A model generated the notes under the pieces. That model ran no database searches, had not been told where the DNA came from, and saw nothing but the letters and a program-made list of their open reading frames with translations. A DNA stretch of 64,000 bases from Serratia sarumanii (GTDB lineage Bacteria; Pseudomonadota; Gammaproteobacteria; Enterobacterales; Enterobacteriaceae), in the NCBI RefSeq assembly GCF_029962605.1, contig NZ_CP124750.1, positions 62,001 to 126,000 of the forward strand. The letters run 5' to 3'. A program made the translations under genes and the position numbers. Positions 8,020 through 15,414 of this stretch are shown here, in pieces. Numbering within the stretch: the first letter of the stretch is position 1; each line of letters starts with the position of its first letter.

Positions 8020-8658
8020 ATGAATGATCTCGAAATTAGCCGCCATGAAGAAATAATTAAGCTCGAAAAACTAAAGCTAAAAGTTGACGTTTGGAAAACT
8101 GTCATTGATGTCCAGAAACACTTTAACGATCTGGAAATGAAAGTTAGAAATTTCGGAATATTAATACTTTCAGCTTTTATAGGGGCGATTGGTGTTAGTT
8201 TTAACTCCGATTCTACCTTTACTTTTTTGGGGGGTAATTATTCTGTAGCAGTTATTCTTGCTCTAGGGGCTTCAGTAGTATGGATGCTATTTTATTTTGT
8301 TGATGTCTATTGGTACCATCCTTTGCTTCTTGGGGCAGTTAAGAAAGGCCTCGATATTGAAAGTGAAATTTCTCTCGAGATCCCTAATATAAATCTAACA
8401 AAAACGATTGGTGATAAAAGTCCTAAAAATATTCTTTGTTGGAAAAACATGCATAGTACAGGGAAAGCGAATTTATTCTACTTTGGTGTTTTGTTTGTCC
8501 TGCTTTCCTCAGCTATTTCTCTTGTGTGTTTTAAATCTCCAGATAAATCAAATCAATTAAATAACCTAAAGTTTGAGGCATCTTGCATAAGGAATGATAA
8601 TTATAACGGTGTTAGTTGCATCATTGCATCTCCATCGGATGCCATTAGGCTAAAATAG
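8020..8658 (+). CDS. Three-TM membrane protein, second gene of satellite cargo pair
   Basis: A 212-residue protein. Residues 5-42 form a charged, probably coiled-coil helix. Three hydrophobic segments follow at about 45-61, 74-96 and 151-171, with a cytoplasmic-looking loop between the second and third and a short C-terminal tail with two cysteines. It starts three bases after the HAD gene, with AAGG upstream, and shares its low GC content. I recall a two-gene hydrolase plus three-TM system among P4-hotspot defence systems (listed as Rst_Hydrolase-3Tm in defence catalogues); this pair fits that layout, but homology is unchecked. A membrane effector that acts on infection is plausible. A SLATT-like effector is another possibility. 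Confidence 0.7.
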   Translation: MNDLEISRHEEIIKLEKLKLKVDVWKTVIDVQKHFNDLEMKVRNFGILILSAFIGAIGVSFNSDSTFTFLGGNYSVAVILALGASVVWMLFYFVDVYWYHPLLLGAVKKGLDIESEISLEIPNINLTKTIGDKSPKNILCWKNMHSTGKANLFYFGVLFVLLSSAISLVCFKSPDKSNQLNNLKFEASCIRNDNYNGVSCIIASPSDAIRLK

Positions 8659-8679
8659 CCCATTGACCACATGCGCGCA

Positions 8680-8698
8680 ATGCTATCCCCGCCTCGCC
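8680..8698 (-). other. cos: P2/P4-type cos site
   Basis: On the minus strand the sequence reads GGCGAGGCGGGGATAGCAT. This matches 17 of 19 bases of the P2/P4 cohesive end as I remember it (GGCGAGGCGGGGAAAGCAC). An inverted repeat (8715-8724 with 8774-8783), a small hairpin (8751-8770) and several GCATG/CATGC copies follow at 8730-8825, as might be expected of terminase-binding sequence. Rest of the 8659-8923 gap: no gene seen. Confidence 0.85.
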
Positions 8699-8923
8699 TG
8701 CGCGCTTCATGTGCCACTTTTCATGCAGTTGCATGAACGGCCGTAGGCCGCGCCAGTACTGGTGCTGGCGGGGATGAAAAGTGCATTTTCTTGCATGCAA
8801 AATCATGCACCCTATGCATGCACGCGCAATTTGAGGCTGGCTAGCCAGGAAAAAGGCTGTTTTGGGCGAGGTGGGAGAGGGAATGCCCCGCGATGCTGTC
8901 GAGAGTGGCGGGGCGGAGTGTGA

Positions 8924-9178
8924 TTAGTGCAGGGTATGATTGCTGTTGTAGCGGCGATAACGGTTCAGCGTCCGTTTCTCCGGTGGTGGCAAGGTGTTCT
9001 CATCGACCGGTTGCGCCTGTATCGGCTGGCACAGGATTTTATCGACGCTTTCCACCGTCTTGAATGTGCAAGAACAGGTCAGGCTCTGACATTGGTAATA
9101 CGCCTCTTTTGTCCGTTCCGTGATATAGCGACTGGTGCGAGTATAGGACGCATGGGTGCACAGCGGGCAGCGCATCAT
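8924..9178 (-). CDS. Ogr/delta-family late-gene activator
   Basis: An 84-residue zinc-binding protein with C4-x2-C7 and C30-x4-C35, the spacing of the P2 Ogr/P4 delta family. These proteins activate P2-type late promoters and the satellite's own sid promoter. P4 delta carries two such domains; this one has a single domain, like Ogr. The first ATG overlaps the sid stop codon (ATGA at 9175-9178), which indicates translational coupling with the upstream sid gene. Confidence 0.88.
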   Translation of the reverse strand: MMRCPLCTHASYTRTSRYITERTKEAYYQCQSLTCSCTFKTVESVDKILCQPIQAQPVDENTLPPPEKRTLNRYRRYNSNHTLH

Positions 9179-9900
9179 GATTGGGCCCCTTTCTCTTGCA
9201 GCAGACGGCGTTTTTCCGCCAGTTCTCTTGCCACTTGCGTCCGGCGAATTGGGCTGCTTTGCAGTTCCGGCAATACGCCGGTTTCTTGCGGTATCGTCAG
9301 GCCAATCTCATTAAGCACCGGGTGGTCGATATTTTGCGTAGCCATGGTAGCGCGAATGCGGCCTTGTAGGGCGCCCTGTACCTGTAGCTCAATCATCCTC
9401 ATCGGATTGTCCGCATAGACGCCGTAAGCCCGTGAAGCCAGTGCACACGCCTTGATAACGTCAGGGCTGATTAGCGCCTTGCTCAGCGCATCCACGGCCT
9501 GATGCATCGCGTGAGCTGCAAAGGTCGTGAGGGCGTCTTTGTGCGCGCTCACCACCTTCGGGGCTGTGCCGCCGCAGTTGAGGTGAAGCTGCATTTTGTC
9601 CAGCTCCATCTCCTCAATCAGTCCGTCGAACTCTTTCGCCAGCTCCCGCTTGGAAATCCGGCTGTGGTGTTGCGCTTGCAGTTCCGGCGTCATTTCTCCG
9701 CGCAGTTTGCGAAACAGGGTGCGCCACTGGCTTTCTGCCTCCTGGCTCTGCACTTCGGTGTCTTTCTTCTGTTGGTGGCAGCGGGCAATGCCTGTCACGA
9801 CGTCGGTCAACGCCTGATAGTTTTTGTCGTGGGCGGCGCGAGCGTCACGCAGGGCTTGCAGTTTATCGGTGATGTATTTCGGTAAGGCGGTGGTGCTCAT
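9175..9900 (-). CDS. sid: Capsid size-determination protein Sid
   Basis: A 241-residue protein; P4 Sid has about 244. Several blocks align with the P4 sequence as I remember it: the N-terminal LPKYITDKLQALRDARAAH, then ESQWRTLFRKLRGEMTPELQAQH and KRELAKEFDGLIEEM, with a long helical middle. Sid forms an external scaffold that makes the helper phage's capsid protein build small shells able to hold the satellite genome. ATG 9900 has GGAG eight bases upstream; the frame opens earlier (9963) without a good ribosome site. It is followed by the Ogr/delta gene, as in P4, but no psu follows: cos and the cargo come next. Confidence 0.85.
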   Translation of the reverse strand: MSTTALPKYITDKLQALRDARAAHDKNYQALTDVVTGIARCHQQKKDTEVQSQEAESQWRTLFRKLRGEMTPELQAQHHSRISKRELAKEFDGLIEEMELDKMQLHLNCGGTAPKVVSAHKDALTTFAAHAMHQAVDALSKALISPDVIKACALASRAYGVYADNPMRMIELQVQGALQGRIRATMATQNIDHPVLNEIGLTIPQETGVLPELQSSPIRRTQVARELAEKRRLLQEKGAQS

Positions 9901-9978
9901 GGTCGTGTCTCCGGTGTCAGTCAATGTGAAGCTATTCTGCTGACCGCCGTACAACATCGCCATTCATCCCGGTTGGAC

Positions 9979-9991
9979 TGTCCCCAGGACA
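9979..9991. promoter_or_regulatory. Inverted repeat upstream of sid (candidate Ogr/delta site)
   Basis: TGTCC-N3-GGACA is a perfect dyad about 80 bases before the sid start codon. Ogr/delta proteins bind dyads with TGT...ACA ends upstream of late promoters. Position and symmetry fit, but the spacer is shorter than the consensus I remember. Confidence 0.4.
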
Positions 9992-10055
9992 ACAGCCTTG
10001 AGCACTGATGACAAAACCATCAAGCCATTTTTAGTTTTACCTATAACTATTCACT

Positions 10056-10150
10056 ACTGTTCACCTAAATAAAAAATATATATAAATCAGTAAATAATAG
10101 GGTGAACAGTTTTCTATAAACTCTTCACCCGGTGTTCACCACTGTTCACC
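10056..10150. repeat. Iteron cluster 1 (P4-type origin element)
   Basis: The decamer GGTGAACAGT occurs at 10101-10110, and as ACTGTTCACC at 10056-10065 and 10141-10150. Partial copies lie at 10121-10129 and as the palindrome GGTGTTCACC at 10131-10140. P4 alpha protein is known to bind iterons of this sequence in ori and crr. The cluster lies in an AT-rich stretch between sid and the alpA-like gene. I cannot tell whether it corresponds to ori or crr. Confidence 0.85.
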
Positions 10151-10430
10151 CGGCCCACAACGACCTTTTCCCTGGCTAGCAGTGGTTAGTCTGTTTATAC
10201 CTATTTATTAGCAATAAATTCATTGTTGAAAACTATGGAGTAATGTTGAGGAAGGGTGAGGAGTGGTGAGGATTGCTGAGCTATTATAATTTGTTGTTTT
10301 TATGAGCATTTCTTAATGAGCCACACAACAACGCCTTGTTGCCACTCCGGTAAATATTCACATAATAGGGCGCTACCGAAGTTCACACAGTCCCGGCCAG
10401 CGTTAGCCGGACACAAAGAGATAGCGTTTT
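10151..10430. other. Intergenic region upstream of the alpA-like gene
   Basis: No gene recognised. It holds three GGTGAG-like words (GGGTGAG, GGTGAG at about 10254-10271) resembling half-iterons, and presumably the promoter of the rightward satellite operon. Confidence 0.4.
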
Positions 10431-10694
10431 ATGTTGACCGTTTCCACCCCCACCCCATCCACCCCGTCGCCGGTTATTCCTGGCAGTTACACCCCGCGCG
10501 AACGCTTTATCCGCCTGCCGGAAGTGCTCTACACCACCGGTCTATCCCGCTCCACCGTGTACGAGATGATGAGCCGCCGGCAGTTCCCGGCCCAGGTCTC
10601 CCTCGGCGGTAAAAACGTCGCCTGGCTGGCCTCCGAGGTCGAGCAGTGGATGGACGAACGTATCGCTAACCGTCACCAGGGGGCCGCCGCATGA
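10431..10694 (+). CDS. AlpA/Vis-family regulator
   Basis: An 87-residue protein with the AlpA/excisionase-type winged helix at residues 25-80 (RFIRLPEVLYTTGLSRSTVYEMMSRRQFPAQVSLGGKNVAWLASEVEQWM). In P4 the equivalent Vis protein represses promoters and acts as an excisionase. The first 22 residues are proline- and threonine-rich and probably disordered. The stop overlaps the next start (ATGA), so the two are coupled. Confidence 0.88.
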   Translation: MLTVSTPTPSTPSPVIPGSYTPRERFIRLPEVLYTTGLSRSTVYEMMSRRQFPAQVSLGGKNVAWLASEVEQWMDERIANRHQGAAA

Positions 10695-10936
10695 TGCAGC
10701 TAACCTTGGGTCGCCAGCATTTCACCCTTGATGAGCGTGACGCGTTGTTTGTGGCGGAAGCTATCCTGTTGCAGCGTAAAGAGCCTGGCGTCGTCTTGCC
10801 GGAGCACCGCAGTGAAAAACACGGCGTTATTTGTCTGGCGAGTCGCCAGGCCGAGCCGCGTCTGTTCCGTGCCGGGCCGGTGCCGCTGACCTGCGCGGCT
10901 GCTGATACCCGCAACGACCAACTGACGGACTGTTGA
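10691..10936 (+). CDS. Small conserved satellite protein (unknown function)
   Basis: An 81-residue protein whose ATG overlaps the alpA-like stop codon. No signal peptide, membrane segment or known motif is seen. It is likely real because of the ATGA coupling and operon position. No function can be assigned. Confidence 0.6.
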   Translation: MMQLTLGRQHFTLDERDALFVAEAILLQRKEPGVVLPEHRSEKHGVICLASRQAEPRLFRAGPVPLTCAAADTRNDQLTDC

Positions 10937-11157
10937 TCACTATGCGATCGATTGAACGTCCGGGGGCGTCTTACGGCTTGCCCCCACGTCCGGCTCTGAG
11001 CTATAGTCCCTCCGCTGTCGCAAAATCGGCAGCCGGGCGTAGGAACCCGTGTTACTTATTGGCGACACAACACGCGCCAGGCGTGTTTTTTTATGTCGTG
11101 GCCTTAGTGCGCTCATTTTTTGCGCGGTGGATGTTATGCTATCGCAGCAGTCAATCA

Positions 11158-11298
11158 ATGGTGGCTCAGGCGGGGCAGCCTTCGGGCTGGCCGGTTTCCA
11201 ATAAGGCCGGTATTCCTACCCCCGTCTGGGCTACCACCCATAAGTGTAGGAACTTCGGTGGTAGCAATAACCAATACTTATTGGAGGCTGCCACCATG
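11158..11298 (+). ncRNA. CI/C4-type antisense-RNA region (self-complementary leader)
   Basis: Four blocks upstream are complementary to downstream blocks around the ribosome site of the 11296 gene. ATGGTGGC (11158-11165) pairs with GCCACCAT (11290-11297), which includes the start codon. CCAATAAG (11198-11205) pairs with CTTATTGG (11277-11284). TTCCTAC (11213-11219) pairs with GTAGGAA (11246-11252). GCTACCACC (11230-11238) pairs with GGTGGTAGC (11257-11265). P4 immunity (CI RNA) and P1 c4 RNA work by such pairing. The exact RNA ends are not visible. Confidence 0.6.
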
Positions 11299-11487
11299 GC
11301 TACGACCCTCACCCCAACTCACCCGACATTCTGCTTTTTGTTTGCGGCCGTACGCCGGTCTGCGCTGACGGCCTCACCGCGTATCGTGCGCACCGTGGCA
11401 GATAGCGAACGCAACGCCCGCCGCCTGCTGGCCCGTGATTACGTGTTGTCCTTTGCCGGTCGTCTGCCGGTTAAGGCGGTGGCATGA
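11296..11487 (+). CDS. Icd/Ash-like small protein of P4-type elements
   Basis: A 63-residue protein starting at ATG 11296 with GGAGG eight bases upstream. It resembles small proteins of P4-like elements annotated as host cell division inhibitor Icd-like or Ash family; this is from memory and needs a search. The same frame is open from 10933, so a longer 184-residue form is formally possible, but the intervening sequence looks like structured regulatory RNA. The start codon and ribosome site lie in blocks complementary to upstream sequence, implying antisense control. The stop overlaps the next ATG (11484-11487). Confidence 0.6.
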   Translation: MATTLTPTHPTFCFLFAAVRRSALTASPRIVRTVADSERNARRLLARDYVLSFAGRLPVKAVA

Positions 11488-11747
11488 ACACCCTGGCCGA
11501 CCGTTACTACCGCGATACTCATTACCCTATCCCGCATGCCGATTTTCTGCGTCTCCAGCATGCGCACGCCACCGGCGTGCTGTTCCTTGACCTGCTGGAT
11601 ACCCTTGACCTCGGCGGGCAGCGCCCCGATGCCGTGCAACAGGCATCCTTTGCCTCGGTCATTGCCTTGCTGACTGACCAGCTCGGCCACGTCGTCAACA
11701 CCTGTGAATCCCAAATTCTTGCCCGCATGGAGGCCACCGCCGCATGA
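11484..11747 (+). CDS. Conserved small satellite protein, 87 aa
   Basis: An 87-residue soluble, helical protein ([21 protein letters not shown]) in the operon leading to alpha. Both ends overlap neighbours by ATGA, so it is translated as part of a coupled chain. I do not recognise a function. P4-like elements usually carry several such small genes between the immunity region and alpha. Confidence 0.7.
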   Translation: MNTLADRYYRDTHYPIPHADFLRLQHAHATGVLFLDLLDTLDLGGQRPDAVQQASFASVIALLTDQLGHVVNTCESQILARMEATAA

Positions 11748-12079
11748 ACACTGCATCCTGTTTACCGATTGAAGTCCGTACCGCCGTTTTCCGCCGCGCC
11801 GTGGCGCAGGCCTATCTGGATACCTGCGCCTTTTACCGGGTGAGCCTCGGGTACACGCTGGACGAGCTGCAGATGACGATTGCCCTGCGTCTGGAGGGGC
11901 ATTTTGTGCGTCAGTACGGCGCAGAGGACGGCATGGACATGGCGTGCACCCTGCTGAGCGACATGGTGCAGCCGGACGTTCTGGTGGCTGCGCCGCGCCT
12001 GACCGCGCTGGGGCAAAAGATGATGGACGAACTGTGCTGCGAGCGCCTGTCGGCGGCACAGCACGCCACCGTACACTGA
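11744..12079 (+). CDS. Conserved small satellite protein, 111 aa
   Basis: A 111-residue soluble protein coupled by ATGA overlap to the gene before it and ending 11 bases before alpha. The sequence (TAVFRRAVAQAYLDTCAFYRVSLGYTLDELQ) suggests a helical fold. In P4 the gene just upstream of alpha is cnr, a copy-number regulator that acts through alpha. This gene holds the same place, but I cannot show homology, so no symbol is given. Confidence 0.7.
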   Translation: MNTASCLPIEVRTAVFRRAVAQAYLDTCAFYRVSLGYTLDELQMTIALRLEGHFVRQYGAEDGMDMACTLLSDMVQPDVLVAAPRLTALGQKMMDELCCERLSAAQHATVH

Positions 12080-12090
12080 GGAGAGAAAGG

Positions 12091-14424
12091 ATGAGCGCCC
12101 ACTTCGTTTCCCAGACCGTACGCACCGCCACCGGCCACTGGCCGGTGATACTCCCGGCCCTCGGCATCGCCTTGCAGCCGAACGGCAAGCCGCAGCCGTG
12201 TCCAACCTGCGGTGGCAAAGACCGCTTCCGTTTCGACAACCAGGACGGGCGCGGCACCTGGTTCTGCAATCAGTGCGGGGCCGGTGACGGCCTCAACCTG
12301 GTAGAAAAAGCCCTGTCGCTGTCAGCAAAGGCCGCCGCCGAACAGGTGGCTGCCGTGATGGGAGAAAACACCAACGGCCTGCCACCGGCCGCTGAGACTG
12401 GTCATTCAACGAAAGATAAGGCCGAGTCTCAGTGCAAGGCCGCGCGACAGGCACAGGCTCTGGTGGCTGCCGCTCAACGTCAGACCGGCAATGCCTACCT
12501 GAGCGCCAAAGGCTGGCCGGAGGCAGAAACCCTGACCTTGCAGGGCCAACCGCTGCGCGTTGGCGGTATCACCTTCCACCCCGGCGACCTGCTGTTGCCG
12601 CTGCACAATGCCGGGGGCGAGGTGGTTAACGTGCAGTTGATTAACGCCCACGGTGATAAACGCATGCTGGCAGGCGGGCAGATGAAAGCCGCCTGCCACA
12701 CCCTCAGTGGGCCGGACAACGCGGTTATCTGGCTCACCGAAGGCTACGCCACCGGCCTCACCGTGCATCGCCTGACCGGTGAGACGGTGTGCGTCGCGCT
12801 GAGCGCCAACAACCTAGCGGCGGTGGCGCAGCAGCTGCGCAGCCATTACCCGGATGCGCGGTTGCTGCTGGCGGCCGATAATGACCGAAACGGCACCGGA
12901 CAGACCCGCGCTGCCGAGGCGGCCACCCTCACCGGCGGTGTCCCGGCACTGCCGCCCTTGGAAGGAGACTGGAACGACGTTTATGGCCGGGAAGGGGCCG
13001 AGGCCACGCGCACCCAGCTACAGGCATTCAGCCAACCGCCGCAGCCGAGCCCGTTCGACACGCTGAGCGATGCTGACCTGAAAGCCATGAGCGCCAGCGA
13101 GAAGGCCGAACTGCTGGCCGAGCACTACGGCAACACCTTGGCCGTGCCACCGGTGGGGGAAGAGCTGTGCCGCTATACGCGCGGCGCCTGGCAGGTGCTG
13201 CCACAGCGACAGCTGAGCCGGGAAATTGCCGCGCTGTTCCAGAAGGTGCGCGCGCCGTTCTCCGCCGCCGGTATCAACAGCATTTTGGACCCCCTCAAGC
13301 TGATGGTGCCGCAAATGGGCGACCCGGTTCGCCGGTTGATAGGTTTTCGTAACGGGGTGTTTGATACCGTCAGCGGGCAGTTCAGCGCCCACCGCCAAGA
13401 GCACTGGCTGCGCACCGTCAACAGCGTGGACTACACCCCGCCGCGCGACGGGGAAAACTTGGCCGACCATGCGCCGCACTTCTGGCAGTGGCTGACGCGA
13501 GCCGCCGGATGCAACCACGACAAGCAGGAGCGCATTCTCGCGGCACTCTTTATGGTACTGGCCAACCGTTACGACTGGCAGTTGTTCCTCGAAGTGACCG
13601 GCCCCGGCGGCAGCGGCAAGAGCGTGATGGCGGCCATCGCCCGGCTGTTGGCCGGTGCCGATAACACCACCTCGGCCACCATTGACAACCTGGAGTCGGC
13701 GCGCGAACGTGCCAGCGTGGTCGGCTTCTCGCTGATAATTCTGCCCGACCAGGAAAAGTGGAGCGGTGACGGGGCGGGCATCAAGGCCATCACCGGCGGC
13801 GATGCGGTCGCCATCGACCCCAAATACCGCGACGCCTACGCGGCGCACATCCCGGCGGTGATTTTGGCGGTCAACAACAACCCGATGCAGTTCAGCGACC
13901 GCAGCGGCGGCATCTCGCGCCGCCGCGTTATTCTGCCGTTCCCGGAAGCTATCGCCCCCGAAGAGCGCGACCCGTTGCTATTGGCGAAGATCACCGAAGA
14001 GCTGGCCGTGATTGTGCGTCACCTGATGCAACGTTTCGCCAACCCGAATGACGCCCGCGTACTGCTTCAGGCGCAGCAGAGTTCGGCGGAAGCTCTGGAA
14101 ATCAAACGGCATGCCGATCCGCTGGTCGATTTTTGTGGTTACCTGACGGTGCTCGGCACCCCGGAAGGGATGATGATCGGCAATGCCAACATCACCCCAC
14201 CGAACCCGCGCCGCTATCTGTACCACGCCTACCTGTCGTTTATGGCCGCACGGGGGTATCAGCACGTGATGAACCTGACGGCGTTCGGCCAGGCGGTGCC
14301 GCAGACGCTGAAAGAGTATGAGCATACGCTGCTCAAACGCCGCACCAAGCAGGGAATACAAACCAACCTGATATTGAGCGAAGAGTGCGAAGCGGACTGG
14401 CTGCCTAAGTGCGGGGCGGTGTGA
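12091..14424 (+). CDS. P4 alpha-type primase/helicase replication protein
   Basis: A 777-residue protein, the same length as P4 alpha. Residues 37-62 form the primase zinc ribbon (CPTC...CNQC). EGYATGL near residue 217 and DNDRNGTG about 50 residues later are the primase/toprim motifs. A Walker A motif, GPGGSGKS (504-511), starts the SF3-type helicase, and the C-terminal part binds origin DNA. In P4 this one protein primes, unwinds and recognises the iterons, making replication host-primase independent. GGAGAGAAAGG precedes ATG 12091; the frame opens earlier at 11944. The matching GGTGAACAGT iterons lie at both ends of the satellite core. Confidence 0.96.
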   Translation: MSAHFVSQTVRTATGHWPVILPALGIALQPNGKPQPCPTCGGKDRFRFDNQDGRGTWFCNQCGAGDGLNLVEKALSLSAKAAAEQVAAVMGENTNGLPPAAETGHSTKDKAESQCKAARQAQALVAAAQRQTGNAYLSAKGWPEAETLTLQGQPLRVGGITFHPGDLLLPLHNAGGEVVNVQLINAHGDKRMLAGGQMKAACHTLSGPDNAVIWLTEGYATGLTVHRLTGETVCVALSANNLAAVAQQLRSHYPDARLLLAADNDRNGTGQTRAAEAATLTGGVPALPPLEGDWNDVYGREGAEATRTQLQAFSQPPQPSPFDTLSDADLKAMSASEKAELLAEHYGNTLAVPPVGEELCRYTRGAWQVLPQRQLSREIAALFQKVRAPFSAAGINSILDPLKLMVPQMGDPVRRLIGFRNGVFDTVSGQFSAHRQEHWLRTVNSVDYTPPRDGENLADHAPHFWQWLTRAAGCNHDKQERILAALFMVLANRYDWQLFLEVTGPGGSGKSVMAAIARLLAGADNTTSATIDNLESARERASVVGFSLIILPDQEKWSGDGAGIKAITGGDAVAIDPKYRDAYAAHIPAVILAVNNNPMQFSDRSGGISRRRVILPFPEAIAPEERDPLLLAKITEELAVIVRHLMQRFANPNDARVLLQAQQSSAEALEIKRHADPLVDFCGYLTVLGTPEGMMIGNANITPPNPRRYLYHAYLSFMAARGYQHVMNLTAFGQAVPQTLKEYEHTLLKRRTKQGIQTNLILSEECEADWLPKCGAV

Positions 14425-14597
14425 CGGTGAGCGGGTCGATCGGCCGAGCCGATCAATAGGCCATTATTGATCTGCCGAACCCATTGGACGCTCAATCGCC
14501 GCGCCGCCTATAGTGGCAGTGACCCGAATACATGCAGCAACACCAGGGCATCCTATCGGCCGCTGAACGGCCAATATCATAACGACAAGCGCTCCCC

Positions 14598-14621
14598 AAA
14601 CCGGCTCAGGCCGGTTTTTTT
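14598..14621 (+). terminator. Rho-independent terminator downstream of alpha
   Basis: A short ACCGG/CCGGT stem is followed by seven Ts, about 170 bases after the alpha stop. The intervening bases contain no clear gene. Confidence 0.75.
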
Positions 14622-14733
14622 AAGCACTACGATCATTAAAATGTGATATTTCAACTGATTGATAAGTAAATAAATTGTTTTAAATGGATAGCTGGTATTT
14701 CGATGAGGTGCATGAAAAGTTCTTGATAGGAAA

Positions 14734-14755
14734 AAGGGGAGTGAAACCTCCCCTT
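14734..14755 (-). terminator. Minus-strand terminator after the 34-aa ORF
   Basis: A perfect 8-bp stem (AAGGGGAG/CTCCCCTT, 6-base loop). Read on the minus strand it is followed by a T-run and lies just after the stop of the small minus-strand ORF at 14766-14870. Confidence 0.65.
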
Positions 14756-14765
14756 TAATGGTCTA

Positions 14766-14870
14766 TCAAGCGGCGTGCGGTAGTGAACGCCAGTGTGCGC
14801 ATACATACTCTAAACGTCCTAAGCGACGGCGTACGTAAGAGCACACATGTACAACTTTTTGTTGATTCAT
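14766..14870 (-). CDS. Putative 34-aa basic protein
   Basis: A 34-residue frame starting MNQQKVVHVCSYVRRRLGR and ending SLPHAA, rich in arginine with two cysteines. GAGGG lies eight bases before the ATG, and a terminator follows the stop within 20 bases, so it looks like a complete small gene. It is transcribed against alpha and the WYL gene. The function is unknown. Confidence 0.5.
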   Translation of the reverse strand: MNQQKVVHVCSYVRRRLGRLEYVCAHWRSLPHAA

Positions 14871-15032
14871 ATGAATCCCTCTATTGCATTAAGGAGGGAT
14901 CTCTGGATATATAGGGGCCAGAAGAGTATAATCTTCGCGTCTTATCAAAGGTCATGCTCTGGGATTGAGACCTCCCGTGTAGCATCCTCGCTTGTTTAAT
15001 ATTCCACTATTAACCAAGCTCTAGCCCCAAGG

Positions 15033-15068
15033 ATAGCCATTTTCGTTCCACCGATAATGGCTATTTTT
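15033..15068. terminator. Hairpin with T-run at the end of the 56-aa gene
   Basis: ATAGCCATT (15033-15041) pairs with AATGGCTAT (15056-15064) and is followed on the plus strand by a T-rich run. It overlaps the stop codon of the minus-strand 56-aa gene. The T-run polarity suits a plus-strand transcript, but no plus-strand gene is seen in 14871-15032, so a short RNA there is possible. Confidence 0.45.
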
Positions 15069-15231
15069 CTTTGCGAACTCCTTTAAACGGAGTCCCATCC
15101 GATTTCACATCGATGAATCGTCCTGTATCAGTATCTCGCTTAACCCAATGACCCGAGGGGGTTTGGCACTGGCTGCGATCCCGTACCGCACCAATTCGAT
15201 GTCCATCACCATATGGTTTGTTGACTGCCAT
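15061..15231 (-). CDS. Conserved 56-aa protein
   Basis: A 56-residue polar protein (MAVNKPYGDGHRIGAVRDRSQ...GHWVKRDTDTGRFIDVKSDGTPFKGVRKEK). I recall short proteins of this pattern, with the VKRDT-TGRF-DVK-PFKGVRKE core, in many Proteobacteria, without a known function. AAGGA lies upstream of the ATG. It is the first gene left of the WYL regulator and is divergent from it. Confidence 0.7.
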   Translation of the reverse strand: MAVNKPYGDGHRIGAVRDRSQCQTPSGHWVKRDTDTGRFIDVKSDGTPFKGVRKEK

Positions 15232-15314
15232 GATATGTCCTTCCTATGTGCGTGGCATTATTGCCGATTGTCAGTATACCAACGGCGCAGAATTGATCAA
15301 GCATTAATCGAATC

Positions 15315-15374
15315 AAAATGATCTCATAAATGGAACAAAAACGATCTGATGTGTGTCATAATGTCTACATGTAG
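15315..15374. promoter_or_regulatory. Candidate operator for the WYL regulator
   Basis: AAAATGATCTCAT (15315-15327) and AAAACGATCTGAT (15338-15350) are near-identical direct repeats 23 bases apart. The palindrome CTACATGTAG (15365-15374) lies 40 bases before the WYL start. WYL regulators of this size often repress their own promoter, so these are plausible binding sites. Confidence 0.35.
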
Positions 15375-15414
15375 TGTTTTCTATTGATTTTTTCACCAAG
15401 AGGGTGTGGCGATT

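Noticed and set aside
9175..9900. Psu (polarity suppression) protein
   Set aside because: Considered first because of a helical AxxxALxxAL segment, but length and N-terminal blocks fit Sid much better.
10056..10150. CRISPR-like repeat array
   Set aside because: Repeats are 10-base iterons in both orientations with irregular spacing and no spacers; no CRISPR array seen anywhere in the window.
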